Source: Belnapia arida
Lineage (GTDB): Bacteria > Pseudomonadota > Alphaproteobacteria > Acetobacterales > Acetobacteraceae
Direction: 5' to 3'
Length of the DNA: 64,000 nucleotides
NCBI RefSeq assembly: GCF_016773205.1
Contig: NZ_JAETWB010000006.1
Coordinates: forward strand, 124,001 to 188,000
The notes under the pieces are model-generated. The model had not been told where the DNA came from and made no database searches. It worked only from the letters and a program-made list of their open reading frames with translations. Shown piece after piece: positions 11,060 to 20,158 of the stretch (within the stretch, counting starts at the first letter, position 1; each line of letters begins with the position of its first letter). Position numbers and translations under genes: made by a program.

Positions 11060-11877
11060 TTCGGTGGGGCGGCATTGGGAAAGAACAACTGCTCTCCGTT
11101 GATCCGGTAGCCGGCGATCGCCGCCTGCCCCGCCGCACCGGTGATCCAGTCGATGAAGGCCTGCGCTTCCTTCACCTTCACGCCCGGATGGCGCTGTGGG
11201 CTGACGGCCAGCACGCCATACTGGTTCAGCAGCCGCTCATCCCCCTCCACCAAGACCTTGAGCGCCTGCCGGTTGCGGAAGGCGAGCCAGGTTCCTCGAT
11301 CCGACAGCAGATAGGCCTCCTGCGCGGCCGCCGTGTTGAGCGCCGGCCCCATCCCCTGCCCGATCTCGCGATACCACTGCCCGCGCCCCTGCACCGGGTC
11401 GATGCCTGCCTCCTGCCAGAGCCGCAATTCCGCTGCATGGGTGCCGCTGCGGTCGCCGCGCGAGACGAAGGGCGCCTGCCTGGCCGCAACGCGCCGCAGC
11501 GCCTCCGCCACGTCGCGCGTGCCGGCGATCCGGGCCGGGTCGGAGGCCGGGCCGATCAGCACGAAGTCGTTGTACATGACCCGCCGCCGCGGCCCGCCAT
11601 ACCCCTCGGCGACGAAGCGCTCCTCCGCCGCCCGGTCATGCACGAGCAGCGCATCCGCATCGCCGCGCCGGCCGACATCCAGCGCCTGCCCCGTCCCGAG
11701 CGCCACCACCCGCACGCCGATGCCACTGGCACGGATGAAGACCGGCAGGATATGGCCGAACAGCCCCGACTGCTCCGTGCTGGTCGTCGAGGCGAGGGTA
11801 ATGAACCGCTCCTGTGCCGCTGCCGGCAAGGCGAGGCCGGTCAGCAGCAGGCCAAGAACCAGATGGCGTCTCACCAC
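11056..11877 (-). CDS. tupA: Tungstate-type ABC transporter substrate-binding protein
   Basis: Periplasmic oxyanion-binding protein (273 aa) with a Sec signal peptide ending near ALPAAAQ. The family motifs are clear: LASTTSTEQSGL at the mature N-terminus, VVALGTGQALDVG, and GDADALLVHDRAAEERFV, which matches TupA-type tungstate binders rather than ModA. Tungstate would serve tungsten enzymes such as formate dehydrogenases. It overlaps the upstream ATPase gene by 7 bp and is third in tupB-tupC-tupA. Molybdate binding cannot be fully excluded. Confidence 0.88.
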   Translation of the reverse strand: MVRRHLVLGLLLTGLALPAAAQERFITLASTTSTEQSGLFGHILPVFIRASGIGVRVVALGTGQALDVGRRGDADALLVHDRAAEERFVAEGYGGPRRRVMYNDFVLIGPASDPARIAGTRDVAEALRRVAARQAPFVSRGDRSGTHAAELRLWQEAGIDPVQGRGQWYREIGQGMGPALNTAAAQEAYLLSDRGTWLAFRNRQALKVLVEGDERLLNQYGVLAVSPQRHPGVKVKEAQAFIDWITGAAGQAAIAGYRINGEQLFFPNAAPPN

Positions 11878-12560
11878 AGCAACTCACCCTGAAGGAAGGC
11901 CGCCCCCTCAGCACTGGCGGGGCCGGCGAAGAAGCGTTCGGCGAGCGCGCTTTCCACCACCCGACCGCGATGCAGGAACACCACCTCCCCCGCCAGCCGC
12001 CGCGCCTGGCCGAGGTCATGGGTGGTCATCACGATCTTGGTTCCCCGCGTGGCGATGCGGGCGATGATCTCCTCCACCGCCCGCGTCGCCGCCGGGTCGA
12101 GGCTGGCGCAGGGCTCGTCGAGGAACAGCACCTCCGGCTCCAGCGCCGCCGCCCGGGCGAGCGCCAGCCGCTGCTGCTCGCCGCCCGAGAGCCGCCGCGC
12201 CGGCCGCCCGGCCAGCGCCGAAAGCCCGACCTCCGCCAGTGCCACCTCCGCTCGCCGCAGGCGCTCCGCCCTCGACACCCCCGCGAGCGCCATCGGGTAG
12301 CGGAGATTGGCCAGCACCGAGCGCCGCAGCAGCACCGGCCGCTGGAACACCATCGCCCCGCGAATCGCGGCCGCCGGCGTGATCCGCCCCGCCTCCGGCC
12401 GCAGCAGCCCGTGCAGCAGCCGCAGCAGCACCGACTTCCCCGCGCCATTCGGCCCGAGGATCAGCATCGGCGCACCCGGCGCGATGGTGAGCGACACCTC
12501 GTCAAGGATCGCCGCGCCGCCCGCGGCATAGGAGACCGCCTCCGCCCGGATTGGCAGCAT
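11871..12560 (-). CDS. tupC: Tungstate-type ABC transporter ATP-binding protein
   Basis: ABC ATPase (229 aa) with Walker A GPNGAGKS, signature RLSGGEQQR, Walker B VLFLDEPCASLD and switch His in MTTHD. The ATG at 12560 shares one base with the permease stop (TGATG), which fixes the start even though the frame is open for another 750 bases upstream. Together with TupA and TupB it forms the importer. Confidence 0.9.
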   Translation of the reverse strand: MLPIRAEAVSYAAGGAAILDEVSLTIAPGAPMLILGPNGAGKSVLLRLLHGLLRPEAGRITPAAAIRGAMVFQRPVLLRRSVLANLRYPMALAGVSRAERLRRAEVALAEVGLSALAGRPARRLSGGEQQRLALARAAALEPEVLFLDEPCASLDPAATRAVEEIIARIATRGTKIVMTTHDLGQARRLAGEVVFLHRGRVVESALAERFFAGPASAEGAAFLQGELLW

Positions 12561-13264
12561 CAGCCGGCCCGGCGCAGCGCGACATCGCGCAGCCCCTGCG
12601 CCAGCGCATTCACCCCGAGCACGATCACCATCAGTACCAGACCGAGGGCGAGGGCCAGCGGCAGGTCGCCCTTGCTGGTCTCGAGCGCGATCGCCGTCGT
12701 CATCGTCCGCGTGAAGCCCTCGATATTCCCGCCGACCAAAATCACCGCCCCCACCTCCGCGCTCGCCCGCCCGAAGCCGGCCAGCAGCACGGTGAGCAAG
12801 GCGAAGCGCCCATCCCAGAGCAAGGTCGGCACCGCCCGCCAGGGCCCTGCGCCGAAGGAGCGCAGCGCCTCGGCATATTCCTCCCACAGCGCCTCCAGCA
12901 CCCCGCACGACAGGGCGGCGAGGATCGGCGTGATCAGCACCGCCTGGGCAATCACCATCGCCCCCGGCGTGAACAGCAGCCCCCAATGCCCGAGCGGCCC
13001 GGAGCGCGAGAGCAGCAGGTAGATCAGCAGCCCGGCGACCACTGGCGGCAGCCCCATCAGCGCATTCAGCGCCACGACCACCGCCCGCCGCCCGGGGAAG
13101 CGCGCGACGGCCAGCAGCGCCCCGAGCGGCAGCCCGACCACCGCCGCGATGCCGAGCGCCGCCAGGCTCACCCGCAGCGACAGGCCGAGGATGGCGAGCA
13201 TCCCTGCATCCCCGTCGCGGACCAGCGCGATGGCGGCCATGAAGGCGGAGCCCAGATCCTGCAC
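12560..13264 (-). CDS. tupB: Tungstate-type ABC transporter permease
   Basis: Permease (234 aa) with about five or six membrane segments and the ATPase-contact loop AEALRSFGAGPWRAV. The segments GLPPVVAGLLIYLLLS and FGRASAEVGAVILVGGNIEG are typical of TupB/ModB-type permeases. It is the first gene of the tup run and faces the cinA-like gene across a 107-bp divergent gap, which probably contains both promoters. Confidence 0.9.
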   Translation of the reverse strand: MQDLGSAFMAAIALVRDGDAGMLAILGLSLRVSLAALGIAAVVGLPLGALLAVARFPGRRAVVVALNALMGLPPVVAGLLIYLLLSRSGPLGHWGLLFTPGAMVIAQAVLITPILAALSCGVLEALWEEYAEALRSFGAGPWRAVPTLLWDGRFALLTVLLAGFGRASAEVGAVILVGGNIEGFTRTMTTAIALETSKGDLPLALALGLVLMVIVLGVNALAQGLRDVALRRAG

Positions 13265-13371
13265 GAAAGCCCCCCGGAAGCGGCGGGAAGGTGATGGCGC
13301 CGGGCCCAGTGGTCAATCTTCACTTGCCGCCCACCGCCCCGGCGGTTCTCCTGCCGGGGAGGAGGACCGCC

Positions 13372-13860
13372 ATGGAAAGCCTGCTGCCCATCGCCACCCG
13401 CGCCGGCGCCCTGCTGAAGGCCCGCGGCGAGACCATCGCCATCGCCGAATCCTCGGCCGGCGGACTGGTTTCGGCCGCGCTGCTCGCGGTGCCCGGCGCC
13501 TCGGCCTATTTCCTCGGCGGCACCGTGGTCTACACCCGTGCGGCGCGCGAGGCGCTGCTGGCCATCCCGCCCGAGCGGCTGGACGGCGTGCCCCCCTCCA
13601 CCGAGGCCTATGCGGCGATGATGGCCGAAGGGATGCGCCAACGCCTCGGCACGGTCTGGGCCCTCGGCGAAACCGGAGCGACGGGCCCGAGCGGCAACCG
13701 CTACGGCTACCCGGCCGGCCATGCCTGCCTCGCCGTCGCCGGCCCCGTGCCGCGGACGCTCACGGTCGAGACCGGCCATGGCGACCGCGTCGTCAACATG
13801 CGCGAATTCGGCGCCCGCCTGCTCGGTCTGTTGGTCGAGGCGCTGGAGGCCGCGCCGTGA
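13372..13860 (+). CDS. CinA C-terminal family protein, nicotinamide-nucleotide amidase type
   Basis: A 162-aa stand-alone CinA C-terminal domain (PncC type). Family members deamidate nicotinamide mononucleotide in NAD recycling. The conserved active-site region AESSAGGLVSAALLAVPGAS is near residue 25, and the second motif GETGATGPSGNRYGYPAGH follows. A GGGGAGGAGGA site sits just before the ATG at 13372. The gene ends in GTGA overlap with the VOC gene. The N-terminal molybdopterin-binding-like domain of full CinA is absent. Confidence 0.88.
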   Translation: MESLLPIATRAGALLKARGETIAIAESSAGGLVSAALLAVPGASAYFLGGTVVYTRAAREALLAIPPERLDGVPPSTEAYAAMMAEGMRQRLGTVWALGETGATGPSGNRYGYPAGHACLAVAGPVPRTLTVETGHGDRVVNMREFGARLLGLLVEALEAAP

Positions 13861-14615
13861 CCGGATACTTCGCCTGGCACGAGCTGATGGTGCCCGACCC
13901 CGAGGCCGCCGCCCGCTTCTACGGCGCCGTCACCGGCTGGGGCTCGCGCGACGCCTCGACGCCGGACCAGCCCTACACCCTGCTGACCGCCGGCGACCGT
14001 CCCGCCGCCGGCCTGCTGCCGCTGCAGCCGACGGATATGGCCAAGGGCGCCCTCCCCGGCTGGATCGGCCATATCCTGGTCGATGACGTGGACGCGGCCG
14101 TCGCCCGCGCCACGGCGCTGGGCGGCGTGGTCCACGTCCCGCCCCGCGGCATCGAGATCGGCCGCTTCGCCGTCCTCGGCGACCCGCAGGGCGCCGTCTT
14201 CGCCATCTTCGCCGGTGCCGTGCCCGAGCCGCAGCCCATCGGCACGGCAGGCCATGTCGGCTGGAACGAGCTGGCGGCGGCCGACTGGCTCGCCGCCTTC
14301 GACTTCTACGCCGCGCTCTTCGGCTGGCAGCGGGCAGAGGCGGTGGATATCGGCCCGCTCGGCACCTACCAGACCTTCGGCCTCGGCGGCCCGGCGATGG
14401 GCGGCATGTTCAACAAGTCGGATGCCATCCCCCGCCCCTTCTGGTGCTTCTACATCGCCGTCGGCGACATCGACGCCGCCGCCGGCCGGGTGCGCGAGGC
14501 CGGCGGCCAGATCGTCAACGGGCCGATGGAGGTTCCCGGCGAGGCCTTCGTCCTCCAGGGCATCGACCCGCAGGGCGCCCTCTTCGCCCTGCTCGGGACG
14601 CGGGCTACCCCCTGA
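13857..14615 (+). CDS. VOC family protein with two glyoxalase/bleomycin-resistance-like domains
   Basis: 252 aa with two vicinal-oxygen-chelate domains: residues about 1-120 (starting YFAWHELMVPDPEAA) and 125-250 (starting GHVGWNELAAADWLAA). Each has the FYxxxxGW pattern (FYGAVTGWG and FYAALFGWQ). The start is GTG overlapping the cinA stop (GTGA). Such duplicated VOC proteins are common in alphaproteobacteria and actinobacteria, mostly without known substrate. The 3' end overlaps the convergent SDR gene by 11 bp. Confidence 0.88.
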   Translation: MTGYFAWHELMVPDPEAAARFYGAVTGWGSRDASTPDQPYTLLTAGDRPAAGLLPLQPTDMAKGALPGWIGHILVDDVDAAVARATALGGVVHVPPRGIEIGRFAVLGDPQGAVFAIFAGAVPEPQPIGTAGHVGWNELAAADWLAAFDFYAALFGWQRAEAVDIGPLGTYQTFGLGGPAMGGMFNKSDAIPRPFWCFYIAVGDIDAAAGRVREAGGQIVNGPMEVPGEAFVLQGIDPQGALFALLGTRATP

Positions 14616-15378
14616 ACTGCGCCCCGCCATCCACGTCAATGGTGGTGCCGGAGAGGTAGCCGCCGCGCGGGCTGGCGCAGAACACCGCGAGGTCGGCAAT
14701 CTCCTCCGGCTTTCCGGCCCGGCCGAGCGGCAGCCCGGCCAGCATCTCCTCCCAGCGGTTCTCGTCGCCGAATTTCGTTTTCGCCCGCGACCTGGAGAGG
14801 GTGATGATCCGGTCCGTCATCGTCGCCCCCGGCGCGATGCCGACCACCCGGACATTCCTGTCCGTCGACTTGCCGCCGAGCGCCGCGGTGAAGGCGATCA
14901 GCGCCGCATTGCCCGAGGCGCCACAGATGTAGTCCGCCCGCGGCGCCCGCCCGGCCATGCCGATGATGTTGACGATGGCGCCATCGCCCCGCGCCTCCAT
15001 CTGGGGCAGATAAAGCCGCGAGAGATGGATGTAGCCGAAGACCTTCAGCGCCCAGGCCTCCTGCCAGCGGGCGAGGTCGATATCGGCCAGCGTCCCGCCC
15101 GGGATGGCGCCCGCATTGTTCACCAGCACGTCGATCTTGGGATGGGTCGCGGCCAGCTCCTCCCGCGCCCCGGCATCGCCGAGATCGCCGGCATGTGTCG
15201 CGATGCTGACATTGTGCCGCGCCCGGATGCCCTCCGCCGCCCGCTCCAGCGCCGCCCCGTCGCGCGAGGCGAGCACCAGGTCGCACCCCTCGGCGGCGAA
15301 GGCCCCGGCGCAGGCGAGGCCGATCCCCTTCGATCCGCCGGTGATCAACACCCGCTTGCCGGCGATTCCCATCTCCAT
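14605..15378 (-). CDS. SDR family NAD(P)-dependent oxidoreductase
   Basis: Short-chain dehydrogenase (257 aa). The cofactor motif GGSKGIG is at residues 14-20 and VNNAGAIPGG follows mid-protein. The catalytic Tyr lies in the DYICG segment, where a canonical YxxxK motif would put Lys; here Y-I-C-G-A-S-G reads without that Lys, so the catalytic set is altered. Asn, Gly and NAD-binding elements look normal. The ATG at 15378 is chosen for its GGAGGA site; a second ATG lies two codons later. Substrate unknown. Confidence 0.85.
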   Translation of the reverse strand: MEMGIAGKRVLITGGSKGIGLACAGAFAAEGCDLVLASRDGAALERAAEGIRARHNVSIATHAGDLGDAGAREELAATHPKIDVLVNNAGAIPGGTLADIDLARWQEAWALKVFGYIHLSRLYLPQMEARGDGAIVNIIGMAGRAPRADYICGASGNAALIAFTAALGGKSTDRNVRVVGIAPGATMTDRIITLSRSRAKTKFGDENRWEEMLAGLPLGRAGKPEEIADLAVFCASPRGGYLSGTTIDVDGGAQFRG

Positions 15379-15406
15379 GGCGTCGTCCTCCCGTTCAGGG
15401 GGAAGC

Positions 15407-16936
15407 CTACAGCCGTGGCGCGACGCCCGACACCCCGCTCGCCTGCTCCAGCTGGGAGAGCGCCAGCAGATAGGCATAGCGCGCCTGGTTGGCCTGGACG
15501 CGCGTCACGTTCAACACGCGGAGCGCATCCAGAACGTCGAGCAGCGTCCGTCCGCCGGCGACATAGGCCTGCTCGGTGCTGCGATAGGCCTCCTCCGCGC
15601 GGCCGAGCGCGCCGCCGGCATAGAGGTTCAGCAGGGCACGCGACTGCTCCACCCCGGCCCAGGACGCGGCGAACTCCGCCCGCGCCTGCAGCATCGTCGC
15701 CCGCGCCACGGCATCCGCCTGGCCCTGCTGCGCGGTCGCCGCCGCGACATTCCCCTCGACGATGCGCGAGGTGAAGATCGGCACCGAAAGCTGAACGCCG
15801 AAGCTGTTGAGCGCGCTCAGCCGGTCGCGCGAATCCGGCAGGTCCTGCGAGAGCGCCGAGCGGCTCCAGCCCGCATCCACCGTCACGTCACGCGAGCGGC
15901 CCGCCTCGACGAGCTGCCGGTTGGCCGCCGCCGCCGCCGCCTGGCGCTCCGCCGCCACCACATCCGGCCGGCTGGCGACGCCCCGGGCCAGCTCCTCCCG
16001 GCCGATGCCGAGATCGGGGATGGCATCGAACCGCCCGCGCACATCGAAGGCCACGGGCGAGAGGATGGTCCGCACCGCGGTCGGCGCGCTGGCCGGCCCC
16101 GCCGGCGTCCCCGTCCGCCCCTGCTGCCCCGGAGGCGGCGCCAGCGCACCCCTCACCGCCGGGTTGATCCCGAGCGAGGAGAGCGTCCCCGCCCCCGGCT
16201 GGAAGGCCGCCGGATCGGCCGAGAGCAGCGCCGCCACCGCCGCGACGCCCGCCGCATAGGCCTGGGCGTTGCTCGTCACGTCGCCCTCGAACTGCAGCCG
16301 GCTCGCCTGGAAGCGCAACAGGTCGCCCTCGGGGATGGCGCCGTCGCGCAGCTGCCGGCGCAGCAGCTGCTCCGTCCGGTCGAGGCTGGCGCGGTTGCCG
16401 AGCGCGACCTCGAGGTTGGCCCGTGCCAGCAACGCGCCGAGGAAAGCCTGGCGCAGTTGGAAGATCTGGGTGCGCAGCGCATCCAGCACCTGCGCCTCCG
16501 CGCCCTCGACCTGCCGCTCCGCGAAGCGGGTGCGGAGCGTCCGTTTGCCGCCGCGCTCCACCAGCACCGTCAGCCCGACGCTGATGTTCTTGGCCGGGCT
16601 CAGGTAACGCGCCCCGCGCACTGCGCCGTTCCGCGTCTCGCCGAACTGGGCAAAGGTATTGCCGACCGAAACGGCGGGCGCGGGCCGCGAGGAGGCCACC
16701 AGCCGCTGCGCCCGCGCCGCATCCACCCCCCGCCGCGCGGCGATGACGGCGAGGTTGCGCTCGACCAGCGCCGCCTCCGCATCCTCGAGGGAGAGCGGCC
16801 GGGCGCCCGGCCCGATCGGCAGCGGCGCCATCCCCGGCGGTGGGGAGGCTGGCGGGGTGGGCTGCGTCTGGGCCCAAGCCGGCAGGTCGGCAAGCAGGGC
16901 GCAGCCGAGCAGGGCCGCGCGGAAGGACAGCCTCAT
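15407..16936 (-). CDS. Outer membrane efflux protein (TolC/CzcC family)
   Basis: Outer membrane channel (509 aa) with a Sec signal peptide ending near LPAWAQ. Two repeats of the OEP family, rich in long alpha-helical text, fill residues 45-250 and 300-500. A proline/glycine-rich linker near 255-290 separates them. It overlaps the RND pump stop by 4 bp, so pump and channel are probably co-translated. It would connect the inner membrane pump to the outside. No lipobox was seen. Confidence 0.9.
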   Translation of the reverse strand: MRLSFRAALLGCALLADLPAWAQTQPTPPASPPPGMAPLPIGPGARPLSLEDAEAALVERNLAVIAARRGVDAARAQRLVASSRPAPAVSVGNTFAQFGETRNGAVRGARYLSPAKNISVGLTVLVERGGKRTLRTRFAERQVEGAEAQVLDALRTQIFQLRQAFLGALLARANLEVALGNRASLDRTEQLLRRQLRDGAIPEGDLLRFQASRLQFEGDVTSNAQAYAAGVAAVAALLSADPAAFQPGAGTLSSLGINPAVRGALAPPPGQQGRTGTPAGPASAPTAVRTILSPVAFDVRGRFDAIPDLGIGREELARGVASRPDVVAAERQAAAAAANRQLVEAGRSRDVTVDAGWSRSALSQDLPDSRDRLSALNSFGVQLSVPIFTSRIVEGNVAAATAQQGQADAVARATMLQARAEFAASWAGVEQSRALLNLYAGGALGRAEEAYRSTEQAYVAGGRTLLDVLDALRVLNVTRVQANQARYAYLLALSQLEQASGVSGVAPRL

Positions 16937-19900
16937 GCCCGTACCGCCGCGCCATGCGTCGCCGCCTCGGCCCGGCGGATATGCCGCGGCTTGCCGAAGA
17001 GATCGATCATGGCCGGGAAGACCACCAGGATGAAAAGCGGCACCAGCCCAATCCCCCCGACGACGACGAGCGCCAGCGGCTTCTGCACATCGGCACCGAT
17101 GCCCGTCGCCAATGCCATCGGCAGCAGGCCCGTGAAGCTGGCGAAGCAGGTCATGAAGACCGGCCGCATCCGGTCCCGCCCGGCCTGGTCGAGGGCCGGG
17201 CGCCAGGGCATCCCCTCCAGCCGCAGATGGTTGAAATGGGAGAGCATGATGATGCCTTCCATCACGGTGATGCCGAACAGCGCGAGGAAACCGATGGCCG
17301 CCGGCACGCTGAAGTTGAGCCCCGCCACGGCCAGTGCCGCGATACCGCCGGTGATCGACATCGGAACGATGCCAAAAACGAGCAGCGTCTCGCGCAGCGT
17401 ATTGAACTGCACGTACAACAGAACGAGGATCAAGGCGAGCGCCGCCGGCACCACCACCAGCAGCCGCCCGATAGCCTCCTGCAGGTTGCGGAACTCACCC
17501 ACCCAGTCGAGCCTGTAGCCTGGCGGCAGCTCCACCCGGGCGGCCACCAGCGCCTGCGCCTCGGCGACGGTGCTCGCCGGGTCCCGGCCGCGCACGCTGA
17601 AGCGGATCGGCACGTAGCGCGAGGCATCCTCGCGATAGATGTAGGAGACGCCGGAGATCAGCCTGATCTCCGCCACGTCGGAGAGCGTCGCCCCGCGCGG
17701 CCCGCCGACCGGGATGCGCCCGATCGCCTCCAGGCTATCCCGGTAGGGCGCGTCCAGCCGCACGACGATCGGGAAATTGCGGTCACCGCCCGGCTCGTAG
17801 AGCCGCCCCGCCTCGCGCCCGCCGATCGCCGCCTGCACCACCTCGTTCACGTCGTCGACCGCCAGCCCGTAGCGCGCCGCCCGCCCCCGGTCGATCTGCA
17901 CTGCGACGGTCGGCTGGCCGAGCGAACGGAACACGGCGAGGTCGGCCACGCCCTCGACGCCGGCCATCACCTGGCGAATCTCCTCCGCCTTGCGGGCGAT
18001 GATGTCGAGCTCCGGCCCGTAGACCTTCACCGCATTGGCGCCTTTCACGCCGGAGGCCGCCTCCTGGACATTGTCGCTGATCGCCTGGGAATAGCTGAAC
18101 TCCACGCCGACGAACCGGCCCGCCAGCCGCTCCTGCATGGCCCGCACCAGCCCGTCGCGGTGCGGCGCCGTGGTCCATTGCTGCGGCGGCTTCAGGGGGA
18201 GGAAGAACTCGGCATTGAAGAAGCCGGCGCTGTCCGTCCCGTCATCCGGCCTTCCCTGCTGCGAAGTGGCGGTGATGACCTCGGGGAATTCCATCAGCGT
18301 CCGCCGGATGCGGTTCACCGTGTCGTTGCCCTCCTCGAGGCTGATCGTCCCCGGCATGGAGGCGCGGACCCAGAGGTTGCCCTCCTCCAGCGTCGGCAGG
18401 AATTCGGCGCCGAGCTGCGACATCAGCAGGAGCGAGCCGGCGAAGAGCGCGGCCGCCAGCAGCAGGCAAACGGCGCGCGCCCGCATCGCCGCGGCATAGA
18501 GCCGGCTATGGACCCAGCGGAGCGCACGCACCAGCAGCGTGTCGCGCTCCTTGCTGTCCTCGCGCAGGAGAGCGGCGGCCAGCGCCGGGGTGATGGTGAA
18601 GGTCGCCAGCAGCGCGCCGATGATCGCATAGGCATAGGTCTTCGACATCGGGCCGAAGATGCGCCCCTCGATGCCGCCGAGCGTGAAAAGCGGGATGAAG
18701 GCGGCGATGATGATGAGCGCCGAGAAGAAGATCGCCTTGTCCACCTCGCCCGCCGCCCGGAGGACGGTGAGCGAGAGGCCGGACAGCTCCTTCGAGCCGG
18801 TGGGCGCGATGTAGCGGTGCGCCGGGTTCCGGCTGAGCCCCAGATGCCGGTAGATGTTCTCGACCATGATGACCGTGGCATCGACCAGCAGGCCGAAATC
18901 GAGCGCGCCGAGGCTGAGCAGGTTGGCGCTCTCGCCGCGCGCCATCATCAGCAGGATGGCGAAGAGGAAGGCGAAGGGGACGGTCGCCGCCACCACCAGG
19001 GCGCCGCGGAAGTCGCCGAGGAAGAGCCACTGGATGATGAGGATGAGGGCGACGCCCTCGATGATGTTGTGGACCACCGTGCGGGTGGTGATCTTCACCA
19101 GGTCCTCGCGGTCGTAGAGCGGGACGATCTTCACCCCCGGCGGGAGCACGCCACCGGCGTTGATCCGCGCCACCTCCTGCTGCACGCCGCGGATGGTCGG
19201 CAGGGTCTGTTCGCCGCGCCGCATCAGCACGGTGGCCAGCACCACGTCGTCGTCGTTTTCCTGGCCGGCGATGCCGAGGCGCGGCAGGTTGCCGATCTCG
19301 ACCGTCGCCACGTCGCCGAGCAGCACCGGCACGCCGCCCTCGGCCGAGACCACCACGTTGCGGATGTCGTCCAGCCCGCGGATCAGCCCGATCCCCTGCA
19401 CCACCGCCGCCTGCGGCCCGATGCGGATGGTGCCCGCCCCGACCGTCGCATTGCCGGCCCGCACCGCTTGGATCACCTGCGGCAGGGCAAGGCCGAGCGC
19501 CGCGATCCGCCGGAGGTCGACCACCACGTTGTAGCTCTTGGAAAGGCCGCCGAAGGAGGTGACGTCGACCACGCCGGGGACGCGCTTGAAGCGCCGGTCG
19601 AGCACCCATTCCTGCAGGGTCTTGAGGTCGGCCAGCGAATAGCCGGGCGGGCCGATCAGCCGATAGCGCATGATCTCGCCGATCGGCGAGAGCGGGCTGA
19701 TCTGCGGCTGCACGCCCTCCGGCAGCCCGTTGAGCTGGCCGAGACGGTTCAGCACCTGCTGCAAGGCCTGATCATAGGTGTAGTTGAAGTTGAACTGCAC
19801 CCGCACGTCGGAGAGGCCGAACAGGCTGGTCGAGCGGACCGAGGTGAGGTTCGGCAGCCCCGCCATCGCCACCTCGACGGGGATCGAGACGTAGCGCTCG

Positions 19901-20079
19901 ATCTCTTCCGCGCTCTGTCCCTGATTCTGGGTGATGATCACCACCTGCGGCGGCACCGGGTCCGGATAGGCCTCGATGTTCAGCCGGGTGAAGGCAGCCA
20001 GGCCGACGACGATGAAGGTGAAGAACAGGAGGATGACCAGCGGCCTGCGCTGGAGAGAAAAGGCGACGATCTGGCGCAT
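16933..20079 (-). CDS. Heavy-metal-type RND efflux pump (CzcA/CusA family)
   Basis: Inner membrane proton-driven pump (1048 aa, normal length). The HME-class proton relay in TM4 is visible as LDFGLLVDATVIMVEN: Asp394, Asp400 and Glu407 correspond to the three essential acids of CzcA. This separates it from drug-type RND pumps. N-terminal TM1 and periplasmic porter segments such as AYPDPVPPQVVIITQNQG are typical. Order on the minus strand is adaptor, pump, outer membrane protein. The metal (Cu/Ag versus Co/Zn/Cd/Ni) cannot be decided from sequence alone. Confidence 0.93.
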   Translation of the reverse strand: MRQIVAFSLQRRPLVILLFFTFIVVGLAAFTRLNIEAYPDPVPPQVVIITQNQGQSAEEIERYVSIPVEVAMAGLPNLTSVRSTSLFGLSDVRVQFNFNYTYDQALQQVLNRLGQLNGLPEGVQPQISPLSPIGEIMRYRLIGPPGYSLADLKTLQEWVLDRRFKRVPGVVDVTSFGGLSKSYNVVVDLRRIAALGLALPQVIQAVRAGNATVGAGTIRIGPQAAVVQGIGLIRGLDDIRNVVVSAEGGVPVLLGDVATVEIGNLPRLGIAGQENDDDVVLATVLMRRGEQTLPTIRGVQQEVARINAGGVLPPGVKIVPLYDREDLVKITTRTVVHNIIEGVALILIIQWLFLGDFRGALVVAATVPFAFLFAILLMMARGESANLLSLGALDFGLLVDATVIMVENIYRHLGLSRNPAHRYIAPTGSKELSGLSLTVLRAAGEVDKAIFFSALIIIAAFIPLFTLGGIEGRIFGPMSKTYAYAIIGALLATFTITPALAAALLREDSKERDTLLVRALRWVHSRLYAAAMRARAVCLLLAAALFAGSLLLMSQLGAEFLPTLEEGNLWVRASMPGTISLEEGNDTVNRIRRTLMEFPEVITATSQQGRPDDGTDSAGFFNAEFFLPLKPPQQWTTAPHRDGLVRAMQERLAGRFVGVEFSYSQAISDNVQEAASGVKGANAVKVYGPELDIIARKAEEIRQVMAGVEGVADLAVFRSLGQPTVAVQIDRGRAARYGLAVDDVNEVVQAAIGGREAGRLYEPGGDRNFPIVVRLDAPYRDSLEAIGRIPVGGPRGATLSDVAEIRLISGVSYIYREDASRYVPIRFSVRGRDPASTVAEAQALVAARVELPPGYRLDWVGEFRNLQEAIGRLLVVVPAALALILVLLYVQFNTLRETLLVFGIVPMSITGGIAALAVAGLNFSVPAAIGFLALFGITVMEGIIMLSHFNHLRLEGMPWRPALDQAGRDRMRPVFMTCFASFTGLLPMALATGIGADVQKPLALVVVGGIGLVPLFILVVFPAMIDLFGKPRHIRRAEAATHGAAVRA

Positions 20080-20158
20080 GCTGGCCTTCCCGACTGGCCG
20101 GGATCGCCGGCACGCTATTTTGCCCCGGAACCCGTGCCCGTCGCCAGAAGCTTGCCGC

